DNA of 29,779 bases from JAWXBM01 sp034440115 (GTDB lineage Bacteria; Pseudomonadota; Gammaproteobacteria; Xanthomonadales; SZUA-36), in assembly GCA_034440115.1 (NCBI GenBank), contig JAWXBM010000105.1, forward strand, positions 1-29,779, in the 5' to 3' direction. The position numbers and the translations under genes are program-made. The notes under the pieces are model-generated. The model saw only the letters and a list, made by a program, of their open reading frames with translations. It had not been told where the DNA came from and made no database searches. Of the stretch, positions 16,302 to 23,560 are shown piece after piece. How positions within the stretch are numbered: position 1 is the first letter of the stretch; every line of letters starts with the position of its first letter.

Positions 16302-16322
16302 AATCAGGCCTGAGGCCTGATT
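16302..16322 (+). terminator. Hairpin after the FecR gene
   Basis: AATCAGGCC-TGA-GGCCTGATT is a perfect nine-base stem, seven bases behind the FecR stop. Only a weak T-tract (GGTTTAAA) follows, so it may be a weak terminator or an mRNA 3' stabiliser backing up the stronger one downstream. Confidence 0.5.
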
Positions 16323-16391
16323 GGTTTAAAAGAATATTGGATCGAGAGTGGTTTGGGAATCAAACCAAGGTTCGGTTCGCTGCAAAAAATG

Positions 16392-16421
16392 AAAAGACCG
16401 ACTTTATGTCGGTCTTTTTTT
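16392..16421 (+). terminator. Rho-independent terminator
   Basis: AAAAGACCGAC-TTTA-TGTCGGTCTTTTTTT: a strong stem followed by seven T. It closes the plus-strand block of cAMP-related genes before the convergent minus-strand gene. The A-run on the left means it could also work for that gene. Confidence 0.88.
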
Positions 16422-16424
16422 GTC

Positions 16425-16484
16425 TGTAAGAGCGCGCTCTGCGCGCGATGGGGTCAACGGTCGGCCGCAAAGCGGCCTCCTACA
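16425..16484. repeat. REP-like repeat, full unit
   Basis: TGTAAGAG, hairpin GCGCGC-TCT-GCGCGC, linker, GGTCGGCCGCAAAGCGGCC, CTCCTACA. It lies between two convergent genes, eight bases from the end of the minus-strand one. Confidence 0.9.
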
Positions 16485-16492
16485 AAGAACGA

Positions 16493-17704
16493 TCAACCCG
16501 AATTGCCACCTGCCGGACTGATGGGTTGCTCAGGAGGAGGAGGCGAAATTCCACCACCCGGAGGAACAACGGCGCCACCTGGTGGTGTGGATTCGCCGGA
16601 AACCGTTGTGGACGATGTGCCTACAGGGGTGCCTGGTCCACAACGAGTCAAGTGAGCATCAGCTTCAACAAAAGTCAAAGCGGTTGGGATGCGATCAATA
16701 CCCATCGACAAGGCTACCCGAATCAAGGCAGGATCATCTACATAAATACGTCCACTGCCTGAAATCATTGTCACGAAAGCAGGTTTTTTGCTAAAACCAT
16801 AAGTTTCCAGCTGTGCGGTCAATGCTTCGCGACGTATTGGGTCAATTTCATCCAAGGTCGGCAAATCGAAAAATTTCTCGAACTCTTCGCCAGTAGGGGC
16901 CAGCGTATAGTCTCCCAAAGGCCACATCGCTACATCTGCAATTTTAATGCTGCGCTCATTGAAAGCCTTGTGAATTTCTTCCAGGCTGACGTTTGGACCA
17001 AAGTAGCTGATTGGAACGGTGTTTGAATCGTTGAAAACGAACATGACTGGAATTTCCTCAGAGCCATAGTGCTTCTTGAGAATCTCCACCATGTGGGTAT
17101 CAACTACAACAGAGTTAGTTCCGACGTACAGTGAAAGCTGTAGAACTTTGGGTCGCCGTTCATCAGTCAATGTGGACTCGTTGGCTGGATGGTACCAATA
17201 CTCACTAGAAGAAAACTGAATAATATCGCTATATGCCAGCTTCGTATGATATTCACCTTCCAACCAGTCTGGCACCGGTTCAATGACCTCGGGAATCTCG
17301 AAATAACGCCGAACCACTTCACGTGCTAATTTTGGACCTGCCATACCTTGACCAGTCAAGTCAGAGATGGCGAAGGTGGCGAATTTACGGCTGTTTGCAG
17401 CGTCTGTTGCGCAAGGCCAGTCGAGAAATTGTGGCACATTCTTTATGCAGGCTAGTTTGCCATTACCCGCAAAGGCGGATTGCCCTGGGGCGACTTCTAA
17501 CACTTTTCCGTCTTTGGAAAGGAATGTTTTGCCCTCATCTGTCGTGACATACAAACCCGGAGGCGTACCCTGCAGATCTTCACAACCGTCTGATTGAGCA
17601 TAGGCACCGGTTGAAACGAGTGCGCTGGCAATCAGAGCTGGAAGCGCTGCCCTGCTCAGAAGTTTTGTATGTTTCAAGACACCCCGAGTGCTGTATTTTT
17701 TCAC
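16493..17704 (-). CDS. Unrecognised secreted protein with Pro/Gly-rich C-terminal tail
   Basis: 403 residues starting at a GTG with AGGGG nine bases upstream. Residues 1-36 are a long signal peptide (basic start, hydrophobic core ALPALIASALVSTG, cleavage near AYA-QS). The mature part is mixed alpha/beta without transmembrane segments. Landmarks are IPVMFVFNDSNTVPISYFG, FFDLPTLDEIDPIRREALTA, TMISGSGRIYVDDP and ALSMGIDRIPTALTF. Four or so cysteines suggest disulfides. The last ~40 residues are low-complexity (TPPGGAVVPPGGG, then PPPPEQP), a linker or surface-spanning tail. No family is recognised. It is divergent from the exopolysaccharide operon with 190 bases between starts, so the two may share regulation. 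A periplasmic or surface role in polysaccharide work is possible but not shown. Confidence 0.8.
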   Translation of the reverse strand: MKKYSTRGVLKHTKLLSRAALPALIASALVSTGAYAQSDGCEDLQGTPPGLYVTTDEGKTFLSKDGKVLEVAPGQSAFAGNGKLACIKNVPQFLDWPCATDAANSRKFATFAISDLTGQGMAGPKLAREVVRRYFEIPEVIEPVPDWLEGEYHTKLAYSDIIQFSSSEYWYHPANESTLTDERRPKVLQLSLYVGTNSVVVDTHMVEILKKHYGSEEIPVMFVFNDSNTVPISYFGPNVSLEEIHKAFNERSIKIADVAMWPLGDYTLAPTGEEFEKFFDLPTLDEIDPIRREALTAQLETYGFSKKPAFVTMISGSGRIYVDDPALIRVALSMGIDRIPTALTFVEADAHLTRCGPGTPVGTSSTTVSGESTPPGGAVVPPGGGISPPPPEQPISPAGGNSG

Positions 17705-17848
17705 TTCGCTAAGCCCCTACATATAAATTCATGCGGTCCAATAATAAACTATCATAGCAGGTGTTGGTATATTGTTTGACGTTCTGGCATTTATTCCTTG
17801 ATTTGCAACAGGTGTACGCTTGAACCTACTGAAGAATGGCTAACTGTG

Positions 17849-17854
17849 TATAAT
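17849..17854 (+). promoter_or_regulatory. Candidate -10 box of the exopolysaccharide operon
   Basis: A perfect TATAAT, 41 bases before the GTG chosen for the first gene, which would give a leader of about 34 bases that includes the AGGGGAG ribosome binding site. No good -35 lies at 16-18 bases; TTGAAC at 17820-17825 is 23 bases away. Activator dependence is therefore possible. Confidence 0.5.
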
Positions 17855-17894
17855 CTTTTTACCAGTGAACAAAAAACTGCAGGGGAGTTGTTTC

Positions 17895-19187
17895 GTGCGC
17901 TCAAGTAATTTGAAAAGCTTACGTCTGGGAACGGTCGCGTTGGGTGTGGCATTTTGCTTCGCCACAACAGCGGTTTATGCTCAGAACTATGATGACCCTG
18001 CACTGGGTCAACAACCCGTTGTTTCTCAACCGCAGGACTACAAACCTCTTGGTTTTCGAGCGGGCAGCTTCATGTTGCACCCGGGTGTAGAGCTGGCAGT
18101 CGATTACAACGATAATGTTTTTTACAGTTACCAGAACGAACAAAGCGACACCATTTTCCATGTTCGCCCTTACATAACCGCTCAAAGTACCTGGAGTCGC
18201 CACTCCTTCAGTCTGCGCCTTGCGGCTGACGTGGCCCGTTACGCCGATTTCGACATCCGCGACTACGAAGATTATTTCGTCACAGCAGAAGGCAAGTTCG
18301 ATTTTGCTGCACGAAATACACTGGGTTATCGCTTTGACATTTTGCAACTGCATGAAGATTTGAATTCACGTGATTCAGAGCAGGGCATCGAGCCCACGGT
18401 TTACAATTTGCTCGGTGCGGGCCTCAACTACGATCATTATTTCAACCGTCTTTCCCTCGGCGCTGCTCTCGACTGGCGTCAATTGACCTATGACGATGTA
18501 CTGGGTGAGGATGGAAACATCATTGATAACGAAGACCGTGATCGCAACCAGATGTTGGCATCGCTTAAAGCAAGTTACCAATTCAAAACGGATAAGCAGG
18601 CATTCCTGACCTTTGGCTGGGACGAAACTGAGTACGATCAACCGATTGATCGCAATGGTTTTCATAGAGACTCCAGCGGCTATTTCATCAGTGGCGGACT
18701 GAACTTCACTATTACCAGCTTGCTGATTGGTGATGTTTCCGTTGGTTATCACAAGCGTGAATACGATGATCCACAACTGGAGAGTGTTGACGGCATCGGC
18801 TTGGGCGCTGGTTTAAGCTGGTCCCCCACACAACTCACCACGGTGAGAGCTTCAGTTTCTTCTGGCATTGAAGACACCACCAGCGCTGATGCTTCGGGTT
18901 ACTTCCGTACGCTTTATTCTTTACGTGTAGATCATGAATTGCTGCGGAATCTGCAGCTGAGTGGACGGCTTTCCTATTCCGACAGTGATTATCAGTCGGT
19001 AGTAGGTGCACCTCCCGGTTCCCGTTCCAACGATCAGATTTGGCGGGCGGGCATAGGCATGAACTACTTCATCAATCGCTGGATGTTTGTAGGCGCATCT
19101 TATGACTTCCAGGATATGTCAACCAATGTGGCTAATGACGGCTACAAGGTGAATCGTGCTTGGCTTGTGCTCGGTTTTGAGAAGTAA
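17895..19187 (+). CDS. Outer-membrane beta-barrel protein of exopolysaccharide operon
   Basis: The frame is open from a GTG at 17865, but that start would lie only a few bases from the predicted transcript start. The GTG at 17895 has AGGGGAG seven bases upstream and is preferred, giving 430 residues. A signal peptide (ending TTAVYA) is followed by alternating amphipathic strands and short loops to the end (AWLVLGFEK). HPGVELAVDYNDNVFYS is the hallmark opening of the BBP2/DUF2320 barrels, including the EpsL-like proteins found first in exopolysaccharide operons. The barrel is thought to help the polymer through or anchor it at the outer membrane; that is family knowledge with thin experimental backing. 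The next gene overlaps its 3' end or starts within bases of it. Confidence 0.85.
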   Translation: MRSSNLKSLRLGTVALGVAFCFATTAVYAQNYDDPALGQQPVVSQPQDYKPLGFRAGSFMLHPGVELAVDYNDNVFYSYQNEQSDTIFHVRPYITAQSTWSRHSFSLRLAADVARYADFDIRDYEDYFVTAEGKFDFAARNTLGYRFDILQLHEDLNSRDSEQGIEPTVYNLLGAGLNYDHYFNRLSLGAALDWRQLTYDDVLGEDGNIIDNEDRDRNQMLASLKASYQFKTDKQAFLTFGWDETEYDQPIDRNGFHRDSSGYFISGGLNFTITSLLIGDVSVGYHKREYDDPQLESVDGIGLGAGLSWSPTQLTTVRASVSSGIEDTTSADASGYFRTLYSLRVDHELLRNLQLSGRLSYSDSDYQSVVGAPPGSRSNDQIWRAGIGMNYFINRWMFVGASYDFQDMSTNVANDGYKVNRAWLVLGFEK

Positions 19188-19767
19188 GGTTTGTTCTGCA
19201 ATTGTCTGGCGCCGGTTTTGCATCAGCATACTGGCCAGTTTGCTTTCCATCACCACTTTGCTGGCGCAGGAAGCCCATTCGGCTGACAATTCGGCAGATA
19301 GTTCTGATGAAGGTTACCGGCTTGGACCACGCGACCAGATTCGTGTTTCCGTTTTCAACCAGAACGATTTGACTGGCGACTATGTGCTGGATGGCGAAGG
19401 TCGCTTCGCCATGCCGCTCATTGGCACCATGAATGCGAAGGGACTCACTCCATTGGAGCTCTCTCAGCGCATCATCGACAGGCTGAAACCCGATTACCTG
19501 ATTAGCCCACGGGTTTCCGTCGAAGTCGCCAACTACCGACCTTATTTTCTGATTGGTGAGGTCAAGTCAACTGGCTCTTTCCCTTATGTTGAAGGCATCA
19601 ATTATCTGACAGCCATTGCCATGGCCGGTGGTTATTCATACCGTGCCAAAAAAGACGTGGTCTATGTGACCCGAGCTGGAAACGAAGGTGACGAAGAGTT
19701 GAAATTGGATGTTAATGATAAAGTTCAGCCCGGCGACATCATCCGCGTGGCTGAGCGGTTCTTCTGA
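19156..19767 (+). CDS. Polysaccharide export protein (Wza/GumB-like)
   Basis: The frame gives up to 203 residues from a GTG inside the previous gene. The true start is uncertain: TTG at 19177, or an ATT at 19201 with TAAGG upstream, would both leave a neat signal peptide (RRFCISILASLLSITTLLA). The mature protein has the polysaccharide-export domain (YRLGPRDQIRVSVFNQ, VLDGEGRFAMPLIGTMNAKG, ISPRVSVEVANY). An SLBB-like segment follows (FLIGEVKSTGSFPYVEGINY, LTAIAMAGGYSYRA). It forms the periplasmic/outer-membrane exit channel for the polymer. It is much shorter than E. coli Wza (379) and lacks both the lipobox Cys and the C-terminal membrane helix. The neighbouring barrel may complete the outer-membrane part, as reported for other short GumB/Wza-type systems. 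The BY-kinase gene follows after 12 bases. Confidence 0.9.
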   Translation: MLGLCSVLRSKVCSAIVWRRFCISILASLLSITTLLAQEAHSADNSADSSDEGYRLGPRDQIRVSVFNQNDLTGDYVLDGEGRFAMPLIGTMNAKGLTPLELSQRIIDRLKPDYLISPRVSVEVANYRPYFLIGEVKSTGSFPYVEGINYLTAIAMAGGYSYRAKKDVVYVTRAGNEGDEELKLDVNDKVQPGDIIRVAERFF

Positions 19768-19779
19768 GCGCTTCTCTTT

Positions 19780-22062
19780 GTGAATAACAGCAACCCCGCC
19801 TTTGACCCTTTGCGTCAGGATTCCGGAATGGGCGTTCCGCAGGAAGAGGCTTTGCCTATCCTGGAGTACCTGCAACTTTTATGGTTTCGACGCTGGATCA
19901 TTATTGCCTTTACCGTGTTCGCAGGAATTTTGGGCTGGCTGTGGGTCAACCAGCAGACGCCACAGTACATGGCCAATTCCACAGTACTTATCGGTAGCCC
20001 AATTACTGGCGTCACTACGCCAGAAATGATGATGCTGGCTTATTTCAATCAATCCAAGGTAGGTGATGAACTTGAGGTCATGCAATCCCGCAGTCTCGCA
20101 CGAAAGGTGGTTGAGGATTACGAATTATTGACCTACCCCGAGTTCAATCCATCTCTTCGAACCAAGCAGGAACCGGGCTTTTTGGAAGGCTTCAGCCCTT
20201 CTGATTGGATCCCGGATGAGTGGAAAGAGAGCCTGAAGAGCACACTTGATCGTCAGCACACCGAGATGCCTTCAGAGCTTGCGATTGAACAGGATAAAAA
20301 TGAGCGCCAGATCGTTAATGCGATCAATATCCTGCTGGGCGGATTGACGCTCAGCAATGAAGATTATTCCAACGTCATTACAGTGGGCTATCAATCCACC
20401 AGCGCCAAAATTGCCGCACTGATCGCCAATGAAATGCCAGAGGCTTATATCGTTTCCAACCTGCAGGCGAAGTACGATTCAACCCAAAAAGCCACCAAGT
20501 GGTTGAGTGAACAGTTAGATGAGTTGCGCCAGGAAGTTGAGAATGCTGAGCGGGCAGTTGAGATATATCGTGCCGAATACGGTTTGACTGATGTGGGTGG
20601 CACAGGCTTGGTAACTGAGCAACTTTCGGTTCTCAACAGTCAATTAATCATCGCCCGTGCGGAACGAGCTGAAGCGGAAGCACGTTTACGGCAAGTACAG
20701 CTATTACTACAACAGGAAGATGGTGGAGCTGAAGCTGCCACCAAACTATCCGGCGCAACCCTGATCCAGCAGTTACGCACCCAGGAACTGGAAGCTTCAC
20801 AGCGTATTTCCGAGTTGTCGGTGGAATATGGCCCAAAACACCCTCGCATGATCCAAGCCGAAGCAGAGGTCGATCAGATCAAACAACGCATTGCGCTGGA
20901 GGTGGAGAAAATTGAATCCCAGTTGCGTAGTGAGTTGCAGTTTGCCCGTGCTCGCGAGCAGGGCTTAGGAGCCAGCCTGAGTGAAGCAGAACTGGCTACT
21001 GGTGAGCAGAATCGTGAAGCGATCCAATTACGTGCGTTGGAACGCGAAGCCCAGGCCAGCCGAGCGCTGTTTGAGACTTTTCTGGAGCAATTCAAAACGG
21101 CCAGTACAACCGAAGGATTGAATGAGCCTGGCGCACGTATACTATCCAAAGCTGAAGTGCCCGGTAGCGCTTACTATCCTGATGTGCAAAAGCAAACCAT
21201 CGCTTTCACTTTCGGCGGACTTGTATTGGGAATTCTCTTGGTATTGGCATTGGAAGCTTTGACTCCCGGCATTACCAATCCTGAGCAAGCCGAAAAGGAA
21301 CTGCGCAGACATACGCTGGGTATAGTGCCATTCGTTGCAAAAGGGGCACCCGAAGACCAACCTCTGGACAATCCACAGTCGGTTTACGTTGAATCTTTGA
21401 ATTCACTGCTGGTTTCCCTGGCGCTGACCAATCCCGATCACGATCCACGTGTGTTTCAGGTCACATCTTCGATCCCTGAAGAAGGTAAAACGACCTTGGC
21501 TATTTCGTTGGCCAGGCAGCTGGCCGCCAATGGCAAATCAGTGGTTTTGGTGGATGGTGATTTGCGCCGCGCAGCCGTTGAGAAGAGGTTGGGCTTGAAG
21601 CGCCGGGACGTGGGGCTGTCCGACCTGGCTCTGGCGCCTGATGCACAGTTAGAAGACTATTTAAGTAAAGATCCAAAGAGTGAAGTAGCAGTCCTTGCGC
21701 CGGGCAGCGCGGAGTATGTGAATGCCACAGATGTACTGTCTTCCCAGCGAATGAAGAAAATCGTTGACGCATTGCGAGAACGTTTCGACTACGTCATATT
21801 TGATGCACCTCCTGTTATGGCGGTAGCGGATGCCAGACAGATCAGCCGTTTTGTCGAAACCACCTTGTTTGTCATTCGCTGGAACAAAACACCAGTTAAA
21901 GTCGCTAAAGCTGCGCTGAAACAATTAGACGCCGCACAGGCCCACATCGCTGGTGTCGTTTTACAAAGTGTCGATCTTAAACGCTACAGCCGCATCGGTT
22001 ATGGTGATTCCGGCTATTATTACCATTACGGTAAATACGGCAGTTACTACAGCAAAGGCTAG
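19780..22062 (+). CDS. Wzz/Wzc polysaccharide co-polymerase with BY-kinase domain
   Basis: 760 residues from a GTG. Order: an N-terminal span in a Wzz domain (~40-60, WIIIAFTVFAGILGWLWV) and a long periplasmic coiled-coil region (~230-430, heptad-rich with Glu/Gln/Arg). A second span (~465-485, IAFTFGGLVLGILLVLAL) and a cytoplasmic tyrosine autokinase follow. Kinase motifs: Walker A SSIPEEGKTT with Lys570, Walker A' VVLVDGDLRR with Asp592 and Asp594, and Walker B YVIFDAPP with Asp675. The last 25 residues hold nine tyrosines (GYYYHYGKYGSYYSKG), the autophosphorylated tail. Cycles of phosphorylation set chain length and polymer output. Both halves are on one chain, as in proteobacterial Wzc. 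Its phosphatase is normally a Wzb; here a PPP-family phosphatase lies two genes on. Confidence 0.95.
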   Translation: MNNSNPAFDPLRQDSGMGVPQEEALPILEYLQLLWFRRWIIIAFTVFAGILGWLWVNQQTPQYMANSTVLIGSPITGVTTPEMMMLAYFNQSKVGDELEVMQSRSLARKVVEDYELLTYPEFNPSLRTKQEPGFLEGFSPSDWIPDEWKESLKSTLDRQHTEMPSELAIEQDKNERQIVNAINILLGGLTLSNEDYSNVITVGYQSTSAKIAALIANEMPEAYIVSNLQAKYDSTQKATKWLSEQLDELRQEVENAERAVEIYRAEYGLTDVGGTGLVTEQLSVLNSQLIIARAERAEAEARLRQVQLLLQQEDGGAEAATKLSGATLIQQLRTQELEASQRISELSVEYGPKHPRMIQAEAEVDQIKQRIALEVEKIESQLRSELQFARAREQGLGASLSEAELATGEQNREAIQLRALEREAQASRALFETFLEQFKTASTTEGLNEPGARILSKAEVPGSAYYPDVQKQTIAFTFGGLVLGILLVLALEALTPGITNPEQAEKELRRHTLGIVPFVAKGAPEDQPLDNPQSVYVESLNSLLVSLALTNPDHDPRVFQVTSSIPEEGKTTLAISLARQLAANGKSVVLVDGDLRRAAVEKRLGLKRRDVGLSDLALAPDAQLEDYLSKDPKSEVAVLAPGSAEYVNATDVLSSQRMKKIVDALRERFDYVIFDAPPVMAVADARQISRFVETTLFVIRWNKTPVKVAKAALKQLDAAQAHIAGVVLQSVDLKRYSRIGYGDSGYYYHYGKYGSYYSKG

Positions 22063-22098
22063 TGCTGTATCGTTAGCAGACGAACGCAGAGTCGGCAC

Positions 22099-22803
22099 TT
22101 GAGTATGTCATCAACCATCAAGCAAAGCGTGACTTTCCTGATGCTTGCCTGCCTGGTTACAGGGCTGATTGCAATGGCGTGGCCGCGTTTATTGGCCAGC
22201 CTGCAGTTCTTGCCTGTGCAGCAGGTTCAACCCAGGCTGTTTTCGAGCAACGCGACTGCAGAGGTGGATCTCGCAGCCCTGATTGCCCGCAGCCAATTGG
22301 CCATCCGCTACCATGATGCATTCACCTATCACTCGGCTTTGAGTCTGTTGCACTACCTGCAAGGTATTGATACCCGATCCAGTCTCTACGCCAGGCGTCA
22401 ATCTCTGGAAGAATCCATTGATGAAGCTCGTATTGCGCTCGCTGGAGCACCATTGCAACCCGACCTTTGGTTACTCATGCTGCAGTCCGGTGTACAGCTT
22501 TTTATGCCTGCAGACGAACTGGTCGCCGACTTTCGCATGGCAATCTGGGCTGGTCGTGTCGAGCCCACACATGTGATGACACGTTTGCAAATGGGTTTCC
22601 TGTTATTGCCGCAGCTGGATGAAGAGGGTTTGAGTCTGCTGCGTGACCAGGTGCTCTTGGCCTGGAATTCGAAGAGGCACGAATTGCTCAGCGCATTGCG
22701 TAAAGGCCAGTTAAACCGTTCCAAAATCAACCAGTTAATGGCCGCAACTCATCCCGATGTAGTGCAGGAAATGGAAGAAACCCTTGGCCCTGTCACGCTT
22801 TAA
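22099..22803 (+). CDS. Unrecognised membrane-anchored protein in exopolysaccharide operon
   Basis: 234 residues from TTG at 22099, or 232 from the ATG at 22105; neither has a good ribosome binding site, and the ATG is slightly preferred. One N-terminal hydrophobic segment (TFLMLACLVTGLIAMAW) acts as an anchor or uncleaved signal. The rest is soluble and looks mostly helical: LAALIARSQLAIRYHDAF, then ALSLLHYLQGI, then LLMLQSGVQLFMPADELVADF. It resembles a TPR-like helical repeat protein facing the periplasm. No family is recognised. It is 36 bases after the BY-kinase, and its last 20 bases overlap the phosphatase gene, so it is translated as part of the operon. A scaffold or adaptor role is only a guess. 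Confidence 0.8.
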   Translation: MSMSSTIKQSVTFLMLACLVTGLIAMAWPRLLASLQFLPVQQVQPRLFSSNATAEVDLAALIARSQLAIRYHDAFTYHSALSLLHYLQGIDTRSSLYARRQSLEESIDEARIALAGAPLQPDLWLLMLQSGVQLFMPADELVADFRMAIWAGRVEPTHVMTRLQMGFLLLPQLDEEGLSLLRDQVLLAWNSKRHELLSALRKGQLNRSKINQLMAATHPDVVQEMEETLGPVTL

Positions 22804-23560
22804 TTGGTCTCGTAGCCAAAAGCAGGCAGGCAGTGCTCAAACTCCGCCTGACATGCGGATATATGCTGTCGGAGATATACACGGACGGGATGACCTGTTA
22901 GCCGAACTGCATGAAATGATCGTTGCAGACGCAGATCGATTCGAGGGCGAAAAGCTAATTGTCTACCTCGGCGACTATATCGATCGGGGTCCCGCTTCCA
23001 TGCAAGTCATTGAACGTCTGCTGGACCATCCACCGTTGGATTTTGAATCGGTATTTCTACTGGGCAACCACGAACAGGCCTTGCTGGATTTCCTGGTGGA
23101 TGCCAAGGCCATGGCGGCCTGGATGAATTGGGGCGGGAAAGAAACTTTGAGCAGTTATGGCATAACTTTGCCACCTACTATCTACCTGGAACACATGGAG
23201 TTTTTGGCTGGTCAGCTCAAAGAGAAACTGCCAGATCGACATATTCAATTCTATCAATCGTTGCAATCCAGTTATGCACTGGGGAACTACTATTTTGTGC
23301 ATGCGGGTATCCGCCCCGGAATACCGTTGCAAAAGCAGGAGCTGGGTGATCAGTTATGGATTCGGGAAGAATTCACCCGCAGCCAGCAACAACATGAAGC
23401 CATCATAGTGCACGGCCACAGCATTACAACAAACGCTGAATTGTTGGCGAATCGAATTGGCATTGATACCGGTGCCTTTCATACCGGGGTGCTAACCGCA
23501 TTGGTACTGGAGGGTGAATCCCAGTCACTGCTGCAAACTGGCAAAGGTGGGCAGTTTTGA
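22784..23560 (+). CDS. PPP-family phosphatase (metallophosphoesterase)
   Basis: 258 residues from a TTG with GGAAG upstream; the ATG at 22853 would give 235 and begins right at the catalytic core. The PPP signature blocks are intact: GDIHGRDD, GDYIDRGP, LLGNHEQALLDF, VHAGIRPG and VHGHS. They bind two metal ions and define serine/threonine (sometimes tyrosine) protein phosphatases such as PrpA/PrpB, and also ApaH. The lack of a signal peptide puts it in the cytoplasm, where the BY-kinase domain is. Being inside the operon it may reverse the kinase's phosphorylation in place of Wzb; this is inference. Diadenosine-tetraphosphate hydrolysis is the alternative. It overlaps both neighbours, so translation is probably coupled. 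Confidence 0.88.
   Translation: MALSRFNWSRSQKQAGSAQTPPDMRIYAVGDIHGRDDLLAELHEMIVADADRFEGEKLIVYLGDYIDRGPASMQVIERLLDHPPLDFESVFLLGNHEQALLDFLVDAKAMAAWMNWGGKETLSSYGITLPPTIYLEHMEFLAGQLKEKLPDRHIQFYQSLQSSYALGNYYFVHAGIRPGIPLQKQELGDQLWIREEFTRSQQQHEAIIVHGHSITTNAELLANRIGIDTGAFHTGVLTALVLEGESQSLLQTGKGGQF

Noticed and set aside
16353..16794. Plus-strand ORFs opposite the 3' end of the secreted unknown protein
   Set aside because: They are shadows of the Pro/Gly-rich tail and cross a terminator and a repeat; the minus-strand gene has signal peptide, start and ribosome binding site.
17865..17894. GTG at 17865 as start of the outer-membrane barrel gene
   Set aside because: No ribosome binding site and it would fall almost at the predicted transcript start; the GTG at 17895 has AGGGGAG at ideal spacing.
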